Source: Labilithrix sp. | GTDB taxonomy: Bacteria; Myxococcota_A; Polyangia; Polyangiales; Polyangiaceae | DNA length: 64,000 nucleotides | Assembly (NCBI GenBank): GCA_019637175.1 | Contig: JAHBWD010000047.1 | Coordinates: forward strand, 1 to 64,000 | Direction: 5' to 3' | Shown: positions 25,301 to 34,093 of the stretch, in pieces | Layout of the letters: the number at the start of each line of letters is the position of its first letter | How positions within the stretch are numbered: position 1 is the stretch's first letter | Position numbers and translations under genes: made by a program | The notes under the pieces: generated by a model | Databases searched by the model: none | The model's input: the letters and a program-made list of their open reading frames with translations, nothing else | What the model was told of the DNA's origin: nothing

Positions 25301-26823
25301 CCGGCCACGCCCGAGAGGTGGACGAAGCGATCGAGGAGCGCATCGTCGGCGAGCCACGCGGCGAGCTCGGGGAAGGCGCGTCGCCCGGCGCCGTGCGTCG
25401 TCCCTTCGAGGCGCGCAAGGATGCCGCGCGCTTTCGCCGGGAGCTTCTGGAACATGCCGAGCGTCGCGTCGAGGACGGCGATCGGATCCTTCGCGGCGGT
25501 CTCGTCGCGCGAGCTCTCCATCAGGCAAACCGCGAGGAGCGCGACGTCCTCGTTGCGGGGGAGGTGCGCGAACAGATCGGGCGAGACGTCGAAGTTGATC
25601 CCGAGGGCGCGATAGTGGGGAACGAGCTTCGTCACCCAGGTCGCGTAGGCGCGCGCCGCGCGCGCGTTCGCCGCGCGTGCGAGGTTCTCCGCGTGACCGA
25701 GCTTGCACGCTTCTCTCGCGAGATCGATCTCGAGGCCGTCGGCGACCCAGCCCGCGACGAGCTTGCGCGAGAGGTTTTCGAAGGGCAGATCGACGATCGC
25801 GATCGCTTGCGCGAGCGTCACCTTGGCGCCGGCGATCGCGGTCGCTTCGGCTCTTCGCTGGACGGCTTTGGTCACGTCCTCGCTCGCCATGAGCGGAACG
25901 CCGTCGTCGCCGACGCGAAAGAGCAGGCCGTAGTGGGCGAGCATCTGGAGCGTTCGCTCGCGCACCTCCGGATCTCGTGCGGCGGGCAGCGCCTGGATCA
26001 TCGCGCAGCCGGCGGCGCGCACGGCGCCTCCGAACGTCCGATCGCGCAGCGGCGCCGCGAGGTCGTGCACCGCGCTCGCGGGCGCTTCGGGCCAGGCGAT
26101 GGCCCTGCGCAAGACGTCGAGCACGCGCGAACGGCGAGCGCGGCCCGGCAGATCGCGGGCGCGATCGAGCCTCTCGACGAGCGGCGCGAGATCGGGATCC
26201 GACGGCGGCGCCCCGATCTCGACCGCGAGCGCGAGGGCCTCGACGCGCTCGCGCGCGACGCGCCGTCGCTCCGCGCCGAGCGCGGTGAGGCGCACGCGCG
26301 CTTCGTCGAGCGCGATCGCCGACGCCTCGCCGTGCACTGCGCGCGCGATCTCGAGCACGCCGTCGAACCAGTCGCTCGCGCGATCACGGCGCTCGGCGAG
26401 GAGAGCCGTCAGGATCGCGACGCGCTTGCGCTTCGTTTCGAGCCACGCTTCGTCGATCTCGCCCCAGCGCACGAGCGCGCGCCGGTGCTCGCGCACCTGC
26501 GCGCGAACCGGGGGTGTCGCCAAGGCACGCAGATCGCGCTGCGCGGTCGCGAGCAGCTCGCGCGTGACGTGGAGCGCGGGCCTCTCGCTCACGATCGTCG
26601 ACTCGAAGGTCGCGCGGTCGAGGCCGCCCTGCTCGCGCAGGCGCGCGATGACGCGCTGCGCGTCTCCGACCCGATCGACGCGCACGACGTGGAGCCCTTC
26701 CGCGAGGCCGAGGGTCGGCCCGTCGAGGCGCGCGAGGAGCTGAACGCGGCGCTTGAGCGTCTCCCAGCGCTCGTCTCGGCGCTTCGGCTCGTCTCGGCTG
26801 AAGGCACCGCTTCCCCGCGCCAT
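22390..26823 (-). CDS. Very large (1477 aa) cytoplasmic protein of unknown family, coupled to MoxR
   Basis: Starts MARGSGAFSRDEPKRRDERW; no signal peptide and no membrane segment. Most of it is Ala/Arg/Leu-rich helix, especially about 120-270 and 880-1450, reading like an alpha-solenoid built of many short helix pairs. The one non-helical, probably conserved core is near 640-760: GAWLAPRRVDFVVDG, then FGTCLALDTGCNAAATVLNA, NKRVLYVRTREGKIVARKL, and LVGYNLYV. That core suggests a compact beta domain, not a known enzyme that I can name. There are few Cys, including PSCKPCRATAWW near 1010. The moxR start overlaps its stop, so MoxR is the likely remodelling partner. I do not recognise the family. 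Confidence 0.85.
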   Translation of the reverse strand: MARGSGAFSRDEPKRRDERWETLKRRVQLLARLDGPTLGLAEGLHVVRVDRVGDAQRVIARLREQGGLDRATFESTIVSERPALHVTRELLATAQRDLRALATPPVRAQVREHRRALVRWGEIDEAWLETKRKRVAILTALLAERRDRASDWFDGVLEIARAVHGEASAIALDEARVRLTALGAERRRVARERVEALALAVEIGAPPSDPDLAPLVERLDRARDLPGRARRSRVLDVLRRAIAWPEAPASAVHDLAAPLRDRTFGGAVRAAGCAMIQALPAARDPEVRERTLQMLAHYGLLFRVGDDGVPLMASEDVTKAVQRRAEATAIAGAKVTLAQAIAIVDLPFENLSRKLVAGWVADGLEIDLAREACKLGHAENLARAANARAARAYATWVTKLVPHYRALGINFDVSPDLFAHLPRNEDVALLAVCLMESSRDETAAKDPIAVLDATLGMFQKLPAKARGILARLEGTTHGAGRRAFPELAAWLADDALLDRFVHLSGVAGAPVALTKQLREDFEHADKAARERAHLETLSSRSSRQEARLAVLRAGDRSRAAAPRARTKRRLKERIDELLPIAYRRELDGAFRDILREAWSITVPKLTEAWRDAVRFWLVVDENRDLLGQLLRAAAASPGRDVKQAFRANRAWCARVDGEIRVGAWLAPRRVDFVVDGAKHTLAVEEDPLEVLRMGIPFGTCLALDTGCNAAATVLNALDANKRVLYVRTREGKIVARKLIAISRELRLVGYNLYVSARGDVERAVRSAVESMCRTIAEETGAPFASAGVPDELHEGFWYDDGTRPWGEDVDVASYCRALELDPPAEPFDALATEARGHAAIDAGDVDAAAAVLTQWDCGPANVALGRWVVERLGVREAERRARAREDSALATAILRTLATRDEDGMLRALATATRFDERSVSSVMNELLAAFPRSDRLARAAAEMAVRALRAMTRADDHGLVHGTMGSIPALLGSVAASFDVLDRADVAWAGFVAAMPSCKPCRATAWWRAAAALLEIFARAPDPDAVVACMMSRHRSEASQRAALVIAARHQLPNGARGLARLGTLRPGLATTPEMLTARLHQEGIDTITESLARKLPRPDAPPFEALAEKLFEIPGIDRLLERWPEGSVEAWSPTPWELAYFRRRPRARVRDALFDVASRSPGVATRAMELLASLGDLERIEALRVRATERRPEKGPKPHEARTWKTPLECGVVVQAVMEQIAHVSAGRLPPRVGRRDVIDRALVSLAIRSLRDRTRPAEERDVAARILASTPDRSFELVSLLVDLARAGDAAALEPLLREKLDAASRLPPEATVEVWQVEGARAALAESFVKNAGDDWCARVTACERAAEAAGESVDGLFEEVARRLIEGEQVFGGETETLDQLRTVVRIAVTECDPIKAVALYGELSDELSASLFIKAVRRLGKRDPHRAAALRDALSSAHGRRFLGGRGAARKAWLESTRSLKNRRSSSTERE

Positions 26824-26860
26824 GGCGCGCGGAAAGATACCACCGTGCTATGAAACTACG

Positions 26861-28285
26861 GTGCTCGTCGCGCCTCCTCAGGTTCGTCTGCCGGCCCGCG
26901 ACGCGGTCGATCGCGCGCTCGCGGAGCTCGACCGCCGTCTCGGCGGCTCGAAGGTCGACACGAGCGAGGCCGCGCGCTCGGCGCACGCCGTCGACGACAG
27001 CGAGGCCATCGGCTGCGTCCCCGACGTCGTGGTGCACGCCTCGAGCCGCGACGACGTCGCCCTGACGCTCGAGATCGCCGAGCGGCATGGCGTGCCGGTC
27101 ACGCCGCGCGCGGGCGGAACGGGGCGCACGGGCGGCGCGGTTCCGGTCGCCGGCGGCGTCGTCCTCGCGAGCCAGGGGATGAATCGGATCGTCGAGATCG
27201 ATCGCCAGAACCTCGTCGCGGTCGTCCAGCCCGGGCTCGTCACGGCGAATCTGCACGAGGCCGTCGAGGCCGAGGGCCTGTTCTATCCGCCCGATCCGAA
27301 CTCGCTCAAGACGTGCATGCTGGGCGGCAACGTCGCCGAGAACGCGGGCGGTCCGCGCGCGTTCAAGTACGGCGTCACGCGCGAGTACGTCCTCGGCCTC
27401 GAGACGTGCTTGATGGGCGGCCGCGTCCTCCGATCGGGCAAGCGCACGATCAAGGGCGTCACGGGCTACGACGTCACCGCGCTGCTCGTCGGGAGCGAAG
27501 GTACGCTCGGCGTCTTCACCGAGATCACGCTGAGGCTCGTCCCGAATCCCACCGAGGTCGCGACGGTGCTCGCGCTCTTCCACGACGTTCGGGCGGCGGC
27601 TGACGCCGTGCGCCGCGTCGTCGCCGCGCGCCTCGTGCCTCGCTGCCTCGAGCTGATGGATGCCTCGACCCTCGGCGCGATCCGCGCGCAGGGCGTCGCG
27701 ATCGATCCGCGCGCGGGCGCGATGCTCCTCGTGGAGATCGACGGCGGCGGCGTCGACGATCTCCTCGAGCGCCTCGGCGCCGCGCTCACCGAAGGCGGCA
27801 CGACGCTCGACGTCGTCGCCGCGCAAGACGCCTCGCAGCGCGCGCGCCTCTGGGAGGCGCGCCGCATGCTCTCCCCGGCGACGCGAAAACTTGCGAAGTA
27901 CAAGCTTTCGGAGGACATCGTCGTCCCTCGATCGAAGCTCGTCGATCTGCTGACGGAGGTGGATCGCATCGGCGAGCGCACCGGCGTGCGCCACCTCACG
28001 TACGGCCACGCCGGCGACGGAAACCTCCACGTGAACTTCCTCTGGAACGACGAGGCCGAGCGCCCCGCGGTCGATCTCGCGATCGACGGCCTGATGCGCG
28101 CGACGATCGCGCTCGGCGGCACGCTGACGGGCGAGCACGGCGTCGGCGTGATGAAGGCGCAGTACCTCCCGCTCGAGCAGTCCGCCGAGCTCATCGGCGT
28201 GCAGCAGGATCTGAAGCGCGTCTTCGATCCGAGCGGCCTCTTGAACCCGGGCAAGATCTTCCCGACCGGGCATGGCGCGTGTTGA
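26861..28285 (+). CDS. FAD-linked 2-hydroxyacid oxidase/dehydrogenase (GlcD/D-lactate dehydrogenase family)
   Basis: 474 residues from GTG 26861; an in-frame ATG at 26822 exists but overlaps the divergent gene's start. FAD-binding domain: VPVTPRAGGTGRTGGAVPV, then PPDPNSLKTCMLGGNVAENAGG, GVTGYDVTALLVGSEGTLG. Cap/substrate domain: the conserved GHAGDGNLHVNFL and GTLTGEHGVGVMKAQYL near the C-terminus. It oxidises D-2-hydroxyacids such as glycolate or D-lactate and passes electrons to another carrier. The partner subunits GlcE and GlcF are not here, so a single-subunit D-lactate type is more likely. The next lipoprotein gene begins 7 nt before its stop. Confidence 0.92.
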   Translation: MLVAPPQVRLPARDAVDRALAELDRRLGGSKVDTSEAARSAHAVDDSEAIGCVPDVVVHASSRDDVALTLEIAERHGVPVTPRAGGTGRTGGAVPVAGGVVLASQGMNRIVEIDRQNLVAVVQPGLVTANLHEAVEAEGLFYPPDPNSLKTCMLGGNVAENAGGPRAFKYGVTREYVLGLETCLMGGRVLRSGKRTIKGVTGYDVTALLVGSEGTLGVFTEITLRLVPNPTEVATVLALFHDVRAAADAVRRVVAARLVPRCLELMDASTLGAIRAQGVAIDPRAGAMLLVEIDGGGVDDLLERLGAALTEGGTTLDVVAAQDASQRARLWEARRMLSPATRKLAKYKLSEDIVVPRSKLVDLLTEVDRIGERTGVRHLTYGHAGDGNLHVNFLWNDEAERPAVDLAIDGLMRATIALGGTLTGEHGVGVMKAQYLPLEQSAELIGVQQDLKRVFDPSGLLNPGKIFPTGHGAC

Positions 28286-29580
28286 AGCGGTTCGTTCCGC
28301 TCGTCGCGGGGGTGCTCGTCGCCGCGAGTGGCGCGGCCTCGTGCGTGGGGAAGGTCGTCATCAGCGGCGGCGAGGACGTCGCGCCGCCGCCCGCCGTTCC
28401 GGAAGCCGGGCGCGTGGAGGCCGGGCCCCTGCCCGACGAGCCCTACGAGGGCTGGCGCGTCCTCGACGACTACGATGGTTGTACAATACATTATCCGGGC
28501 TCGCGCGCGGTGCTGCCTCCTCCCATCCGCTGGCAGCCGTGCGGCGATCATTCGGAGGCGGCGACCCCCGCCTGCCGAGCGATGGTCCTGGATTGGGAGC
28601 GGCGCCCTCTCGCGAGGGAGTGGATCCATGGCGCTTCGACGGCGTTTCGACGCGCCGACGGCACGCTCGCGCTGATGATCGGCAGGCTCCAGGACGACGC
28701 GACGTACGGCGTCGTCGCCGACGTCGACGGGCCGGTGCTCGCTGCGGCGCGCACCGTGCCGTCGCAGTGCGGGCTCGCCGGTGGACGAAGTGACGGTGAC
28801 CACTACTTCTGGACCGTCAGCAACTTCTTCGTCGACAGCGCGCTCTCCGGAGCGATAGGTGGATCCGTCACCGAGCTGCGTCCGAAGGTCCTCGCACGAG
28901 AGGGAAGAGGCATTCCCGTCCACGCTGCCGGTCGCCCGGGCTATCTCAAGGACTTCAGCGGCATCGCGTCGTGGGCGGACGGATCGGCCGTCGCGACGTT
29001 CTCTCCCTCGGAGCCGCGACCGGGAAAAGGGCCTCGCTTCGCCGGCGATCACCTCCTCTGGTGCAACGACGATGGCTTTGGCGTGTATACGCTCGCGTGG
29101 GGCGGCCGAACGCTCGTGTTCCACGACGGCATGCGCAGCCTCGGGACGGACGGGACCGATCTCGTCTGGCTCGAGGGATCGGCCGCGGGGCCCAACGGCG
29201 TTTTCACGAACGTCCGGATCGTCACCTCGCCGTTCACCGCCGACCCCGCGCAGATTCAGCGACGCGTTCTGCGCACGGATCTCGACGGCCATGCGGCGGC
29301 GAGCAACGACTTCGTCGTCGGATGCGGATACGCCTCGCGAATGGCATACCTCAAGAGGGACGGCGCCAACGTGTACGGCTTGCTTCTCGTACGCGTGTCG
29401 GATGGATACGCCTGGCACCTCCCGACGGTCCCCGAGTCCGGCTTCCTCTGGCAGTCGCCGCTCGCCGTGACGTGCGACGAGATCTTCCTCCGCGGCCAGG
29501 AGCTCGACGGCGACGGGGGCTTTCGCTCGAACATCGCGCGCGTTCGCATCGATTCGCTCGGCGCGCCGATGCCTCCGTAG
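28279..29580 (+). CDS. Lipoprotein of unknown function
   Basis: 433 residues from GTG 28279, overlapping the end of the oxidase gene by 7 nt (TTG in codon 2). Signal with lipobox AASC (near 18-21), then a Pro/Val linker and a large beta-rich region with regularly spaced Trp and Gly (for example LLWCNDDGFGVYTLAWGG and DLVWLEGSAAGPNG), which suggests a beta-propeller-like fold. Codon use is less GC-biased than around it, and 28478-28500 is a short A/T-rich patch inside the gene. Translational coupling to the oxidase is likely; a functional link is not shown. No family recognised. Confidence 0.75.
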   Translation: MLKRFVPLVAGVLVAASGAASCVGKVVISGGEDVAPPPAVPEAGRVEAGPLPDEPYEGWRVLDDYDGCTIHYPGSRAVLPPPIRWQPCGDHSEAATPACRAMVLDWERRPLAREWIHGASTAFRRADGTLALMIGRLQDDATYGVVADVDGPVLAAARTVPSQCGLAGGRSDGDHYFWTVSNFFVDSALSGAIGGSVTELRPKVLAREGRGIPVHAAGRPGYLKDFSGIASWADGSAVATFSPSEPRPGKGPRFAGDHLLWCNDDGFGVYTLAWGGRTLVFHDGMRSLGTDGTDLVWLEGSAAGPNGVFTNVRIVTSPFTADPAQIQRRVLRTDLDGHAAASNDFVVGCGYASRMAYLKRDGANVYGLLLVRVSDGYAWHLPTVPESGFLWQSPLAVTCDEIFLRGQELDGDGGFRSNIARVRIDSLGAPMPP

Positions 29581-29587
29581 ATCGAGA

Positions 29588-31387
29588 TCAGCGCGCGTCG
29601 AGGGTCACGGTGGCGCCCTTGGTCGCCGTCGGCTCGAGGGAGACCTCGGCGAGCTCGCTGCCCATGAGCGCGAAGGTGCGATCGCGGAGGAACACGGGGC
29701 GCGTGTTGCCGTACCAGTCGGTGCACGACGTCTCGCAAGAGCCGCTCACGCTCCCCGACTCGATGATGCCGCGCGCGGCGATCGCTCCGCCGCCCGACAC
29801 GTCGAAGAAGCCGAGGTTCGAGATCCCGTTGCCCCAGCCTCCGAACGCGCCCACCGAAGGGTCGTTGACGATCGCGTAGCCGAACGTGCCCGAGCCCTGC
29901 ACCCCCGGCTTGTAGAAGAAGCCGTGGCTGCGCGACTCGCCTTGACGGATGCCGTCGAGCGCGATGCTTCCGAGCGCGCGACCCGGATCGGCGACCTCGA
30001 TCGCGCGCAGCGTGAGCGCGCTCTCGCCCTGCACCGCGACGAGCGCGCGGCCTTCGCCGAGCGGCTCGATGCGCGCGACGAGCCCGTCTTCGGCGCGCCG
30101 GACCTCGCCGCCCGCGGTCGCGGCGACGAGCGACGTGCGCGCGTTCGAGCTCTGCTGCCAGTAGTAGCGCCCGCCGTCGTGGACGGCGGCGACGAGCACG
30201 TCGCCGATGAAGCGGTTCTTGTAGATGATTCCTTCGTTCGCGAGCGGCGTCGCCTGCGCGGTCTGCTTGCCGACGCGGTCGAACGCGGCGAGCGGGAGCC
30301 GCAAGAGCGCGGGCGCGCGCTTCGACTCGTTCGTGTAGTAGGGGTTGGACGCGACGAGGAGCGCGTCGGCCGTCTGTCGGAACGAGAACTGATCGAGCGG
30401 CATGCCTTCCGCGGCGTGCGCCGTGACGTCGAGCGACGCGAGATCGATCCGGTAGACGTGCGACGTCGCCCAGAGGAACACGGCGTCGTTGGACACGTAC
30501 TTCGCGCGCCACCAGTCGCCGACGATCGCGCGGCCACGACACGCGAGCTCGCCGGCCTCGCCGAGATCGCACTGCACGACCGTGTGGAGCGTCGTCGACG
30601 TCGGTCGGGTGAGGGGCAGAGAGACGTCGCGCCCGCCGAAGATCGGGCCGACGGCGCGGAGGCTTCCGTCGTCGAAGCCCTCGAGCACGCGCGGGAAGCG
30701 GATGCTGCCCTTCCGCCGCCCGTAGAGCGGCATGTAGAAGACGAGCTTTCCGCCGACCATGCGGCTCGCGTAGTCCTGCCCCGAGTAGTAGTCGTTCGAC
30801 TCGAGGTACATCGACTTGAGGCGCGTGAGCTTTCCGTTCACGAGCTTGAACGAGTCGATCTCCGTCGCGCCGGTGACGCCTTGGTCGCCCTGCTGGCCGG
30901 AGCTGTAGCGATAGCCGATCACGTAGACGAGATCGCCGTTGACGAGCATCTCGTCGTACCACACGCCCTGGTTGAGCCCCTCGGTGCGCGCGACGCGCAT
31001 CGAGTCCGTCAGCGACGGCGCGCGCCCCTCTCCGACGTCGGCGACGAAGAGTCGGCCCTTGCGCAAGACGACGAGCGACGAGCCGACGTTCTTGACGATG
31101 CCGCCCTCGTCGACGCCCGCTTCCTGGTTGTTCGTGATCTCGGCGTTCTCGCTCGCGCTCGGGCTCGCCCCGGCCGACTCGAACGACGCCGCGCTCGTCT
31201 GCGATCCGCATCCGCCGCTCGACGCGTTCTCCGCCTCGATCTGCGCGAGGTACGAGTCGAGCTGATCGTCGGAAGCGAACGCGCGGATTTCACCCTCCGA
31301 AGGGCTCTCGGAGCTGCAGCCGGTGGTCAGGTCGACGGAGATGGCGAGGGTGAGGAAGGTCAGGACCGAGATCGAAAGCGAGCGCAT
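29588..31387 (-). CDS. Secreted beta-propeller lipoprotein (PF09826 type)
   Basis: 599 residues. Signal ends at lipobox TTGC (near 24). A Ser/Gly/Ala linker precedes the family signature TNNQEAGVDEGGIVKNVG (about 86-103) followed by LVVLRKGRLFVADV, which identifies the secreted beta-propeller family distantly related to WD40 repeats. The rest is repeated Gly/Asp-rich strands (VNGDLVYVIGYRYSSG, ISNLGFFDVSGG). Members are extracellular and of unknown role, perhaps binding proteins or peptides. It converges on the neighbouring lipoprotein with a 7-nt gap. Divergent from the acyltransferase gene. Confidence 0.85.
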   Translation of the reverse strand: MRSLSISVLTFLTLAISVDLTTGCSSESPSEGEIRAFASDDQLDSYLAQIEAENASSGGCGSQTSAASFESAGASPSASENAEITNNQEAGVDEGGIVKNVGSSLVVLRKGRLFVADVGEGRAPSLTDSMRVARTEGLNQGVWYDEMLVNGDLVYVIGYRYSSGQQGDQGVTGATEIDSFKLVNGKLTRLKSMYLESNDYYSGQDYASRMVGGKLVFYMPLYGRRKGSIRFPRVLEGFDDGSLRAVGPIFGGRDVSLPLTRPTSTTLHTVVQCDLGEAGELACRGRAIVGDWWRAKYVSNDAVFLWATSHVYRIDLASLDVTAHAAEGMPLDQFSFRQTADALLVASNPYYTNESKRAPALLRLPLAAFDRVGKQTAQATPLANEGIIYKNRFIGDVLVAAVHDGGRYYWQQSSNARTSLVAATAGGEVRRAEDGLVARIEPLGEGRALVAVQGESALTLRAIEVADPGRALGSIALDGIRQGESRSHGFFYKPGVQGSGTFGYAIVNDPSVGAFGGWGNGISNLGFFDVSGGGAIAARGIIESGSVSGSCETSCTDWYGNTRPVFLRDRTFALMGSELAEVSLEPTATKGATVTLDAR

Positions 31388-31591
31388 GCACGCGCTTCAG
31401 CAACGCCTGTGCCGCGTCGGTTGCGTCGGGATTTCACGCGCTCGCGAGCGCGATCGCTGCGGTCACCCCTGGCGATGGTGTCAGGCCTCCGCGAGCGGCC
31501 GCCGAAAGTCCCCGCTTCCATGCGGCAATTCGGGTGATGGCGCCAGAGAGCTTGCGGCCGGGCCAGAATCTGACCATTCCATGACCGTGTC

Positions 31592-32488
31592 ATGACAGAC
31601 CAGGCGACAGCCCGTTCTCGCGAGGAAGGCGAGGAGGTTCCGTCGATCCGCGAGGTGCCCGGCGGCGCGCCGCGCGATCTCCTCGAGCTCGGCGCCGACG
31701 CGCTCACGCCGACCGAGCGCTGGCAGATCCGCTTCGTGCGGCGCACGTTCGAGCGCGGCGCGCTCGACAAGAGCGTCCGCTTCCTCCAGCACCACATCGG
31801 CTCGAACTGGATCGAGCAGTCGATCAAGAACCTGCGCCACGTCCACGGCGCCGACCGCCTGCCGAAGCTCGAACGCGACCAGAGCACGATCCTCGTCTGC
31901 AACCACCGGAGCTTCTTCGATCTCTACGTCGTCACCGGGTACCTCGTTCGCCGCGGGATGCCCCAGCGCCTCGTGTTCCCGGTGCGCTCGCAGTTCTTCT
32001 ACGACAAGCCGCTCGGCCTCGTGGTCAACGGCATCATGAGCTTCTTCGCGATGTACCCGCCGGTGTTCCGCGAGCGAAAGCGCGCCGCGCTCAACCTCGC
32101 GAGCCTCGACGAGGTCGTTCGCCTCGTTCGTCAGGGCGGCGCGTTCGTCGGGCTCCACCCCGAGGGCACGCGCAACAAAGGCGACGATCCCTACGCGCTC
32201 TTGCCCGCGCAGGGCGGCGTCGGCCGGATCATCCATGCTTCGCGCGGGAGCGCCGTCGTCATTCCGGTGTTCATCAACGGCCTCGGCAACGACATCGTCA
32301 AGCAGATCGGCAGCAACTTCACGCGGAAGGGCGCGCCGGTCACGATGGTCTTCGGCAAGCCGCTCGACTTCGGCGACATGCTCGACGCCCCGCCGAGCCC
32401 GCGGCTGCACCGCCGCATCTCGGAGCACGCGCTCGAGGCCATCAGGGCGCTCGGCGAAGAAGAACGCGCGATCCGCGCGCGCCTCTGA
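31592..32488 (+). CDS. 1-acyl-glycerol-3-phosphate acyltransferase family protein (PlsC-like)
   Basis: 298 residues. Catalytic H-x4-D is NHRSFFD (His105, Asp110); the glycerophosphate site is LHPEGTRNKGDDPYALLPAQGG (near 190), matching FPEGTRS of PlsC. The acceptor helix FPVRSQFFYDKPLG lies between. A short unusual N-terminal section (about 90 residues) precedes the domain, and no clear membrane helix is visible there. It should transfer an acyl chain to a lysophospholipid or a related acceptor at the inner membrane. It is followed 12 nt later by a redoxin lipoprotein gene. Confidence 0.92.
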   Translation: MTDQATARSREEGEEVPSIREVPGGAPRDLLELGADALTPTERWQIRFVRRTFERGALDKSVRFLQHHIGSNWIEQSIKNLRHVHGADRLPKLERDQSTILVCNHRSFFDLYVVTGYLVRRGMPQRLVFPVRSQFFYDKPLGLVVNGIMSFFAMYPPVFRERKRAALNLASLDEVVRLVRQGGAFVGLHPEGTRNKGDDPYALLPAQGGVGRIIHASRGSAVVIPVFINGLGNDIVKQIGSNFTRKGAPVTMVFGKPLDFGDMLDAPPSPRLHRRISEHALEAIRALGEEERAIRARL

Positions 32489-32500
32489 CAGGAGTAACCC

Positions 32501-33184
32501 ATGCGTCGTCTCACGCTCTGTGCTCTGCTCGTCCTCGCCGCTTGCAACCGCAAAGAGCCGGCGAGCTCCGTCGACGCCGCCACGGCGCCGACCACGCAGT
32601 CGGCGACGGGGCCCGCCGCGCCGGCCGGCGAGGCGGAGCACGCCGAGGTGGGGCGGCACGCGCCCGACTTCAGGCTCAAGGACCTCGACGGCAAGGAAGT
32701 GCAGCTCTCGACGTTCAAGGGCAAGACCGTCGTGCTCGAGTGGTTCAATCCCGGCTGCCCCTTCGTGAAGGCTTCGCACACCAAGGGCTCTCTCAAGGAC
32801 GCCGCGAAGCGCCACACGAAGAACGGCGTCGTCTGGCTCGCGGTCAACTCCGGTGCGCCGGGCAAGCAAGGGGCCGGCGTCGAGACCAACCGCGAGGCGG
32901 CGAAGACGTTCTCGCTCGATCACCCGATCCTGCTCGACGAGAGCGGCGCGGTGGGTAAAGCGTACGGCGCGACCAACACGCCGCACATGTATGTCGTCGA
33001 TGAGAAGGGCACGCTCGTCTACAAGGGCGCGATCGACAACTCGCCCGACGGTGAAGGGCAGAGCGCGCCGGACGGCAAGCTCGTGAGCTATGTCGACGCG
33101 GCCATCGCCGATCTCGGCGCGGGCAAGCCCGTCGGCACGGCCGAGACGAAGGCCTACGGCTGCAGCGTCAAGTACGGGAAATAG
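32501..33184 (+). CDS. Thioredoxin-fold (AhpC/TSA-type redoxin) lipoprotein
   Basis: 227 residues. Signal ends at lipobox LAAC (Cys15); a 35-residue Ala/Thr/Pro linker precedes the fold. APDFRLKDLDGKEVQL starts the redoxin domain. The active site is WFNPGCPFVKASH with a single Cys86 (peroxiredoxin-like, not CxxC), and TPHMYVVDEKG is the cis-Pro segment. A second Cys lies in the C-terminal AYGCSVKYGK and may be the resolving residue. It is likely an envelope thiol peroxidase or redox protein. AGGAG precedes the ATG. Confidence 0.9.
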   Translation: MRRLTLCALLVLAACNRKEPASSVDAATAPTTQSATGPAAPAGEAEHAEVGRHAPDFRLKDLDGKEVQLSTFKGKTVVLEWFNPGCPFVKASHTKGSLKDAAKRHTKNGVVWLAVNSGAPGKQGAGVETNREAAKTFSLDHPILLDESGAVGKAYGATNTPHMYVVDEKGTLVYKGAIDNSPDGEGQSAPDGKLVSYVDAAIADLGAGKPVGTAETKAYGCSVKYGK

Positions 33185-33189
33185 CTCCC

Positions 33190-34038
33190 TCAGAAGTCGA
33201 GGACGACGTCGTCGTAGGTCGCGCCGAAGGCGTCGGTCGGTCCGTACACGTAGACGGCGCCGACGCGGATGGTCGCCTCGGTGCCCGCGGCCGCGGTGAT
33301 CGGCTCGGCGTCGAGCGCCTTGGCGGCGTCGTAGCTCACGCTCGCCGCCCCGCCCGCGAGATCGAGATCGATCGTGATGCGCGTCCACGCGGCCGCCGGA
33401 GGGAGCATCGTGAGGACGTGCTTCGTCATCATCCCGCCGTTGATCTCCTCGAGCGTCGGCCCGCCGGTGTCAGGATCGCGCAGATAGAGCGTGAAGAAGC
33501 GCGAGCTCGACACGTCGAGCGTCGCGATCGCGATCGCGCCCTTCGTGAGCGTCAGCGACGGGTAGAGCGCGGAGAAGGAGAGCGTGACATGGCCGACCGC
33601 GCCGAGGACCGTTCTCCGAAGGTGCACGTTCGCGATGTCGCCGTTCGTCGTCAGCTCGCGCGCGGCGACGGTGAACGCGTACGGCGGGCTCGTGAACGTC
33701 GCGTCGTCGAGCTCCATCGAGCTCTTTCCCATGACCATCGTGGGGATGTCCCAGTCGTCGATCAGGTTGCCGTCGTCGAAGTCGTCGCAGAACTTCGGCT
33801 TGGGCGAGAGCTTCGCGCAGTAGCCATTGGGCGGACCCGGGCTGTCTTTCGGGGCGTCGACCGGGGCGTCTCGGCCTGCGTCGCTCGGTTCGCCGGAGTC
33901 GTCCGGCTCGGCGTCTGGCGCCGCGGCGTCGTCGCCTGCGTCGGCGTCGTCGGCCGTCGGGGTCGTACCCCCGCATGCATAGCCGCCCAACGCGAGGGCG
34001 ACGCCGAGCCCCAGGACCAGGAAACTCCCCGCCCGCAT
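33190..34038 (-). CDS. Lipoprotein with Asp/Ala-rich stalk and lectin-like domain, unknown
   Basis: 282 residues from ATG 34038; an upstream in-frame ATG at 34125 would ruin the signal sequence. Signal MRAGSFLVLGLGVALALGG, lipobox GYAC. Then a low-complexity acidic stalk (DADAGDDAAAPDAEPDD, about 30-70) ending DAPKDSPGPPNGYC. The folded part begins KPKFCDDFDDGNLIDDWD and continues as alternating strands with a late DAFGATYDDVVLDF. That layout is seen in many Polyangiales surface lipoproteins with a concanavalin/laminin-G-like sandwich. It converges on the redoxin gene. Confidence 0.8.
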   Translation of the reverse strand: MRAGSFLVLGLGVALALGGYACGGTTPTADDADAGDDAAAPDAEPDDSGEPSDAGRDAPVDAPKDSPGPPNGYCAKLSPKPKFCDDFDDGNLIDDWDIPTMVMGKSSMELDDATFTSPPYAFTVAARELTTNGDIANVHLRRTVLGAVGHVTLSFSALYPSLTLTKGAIAIATLDVSSSRFFTLYLRDPDTGGPTLEEINGGMMTKHVLTMLPPAAAWTRITIDLDLAGGAASVSYDAAKALDAEPITAAAGTEATIRVGAVYVYGPTDAFGATYDDVVLDF

Positions 34039-34093
34039 CGCTCGAGGATAGCAGCCCTCGCGGTCTTGCCTCGGGCAAAGTATGTTGTTCGCC

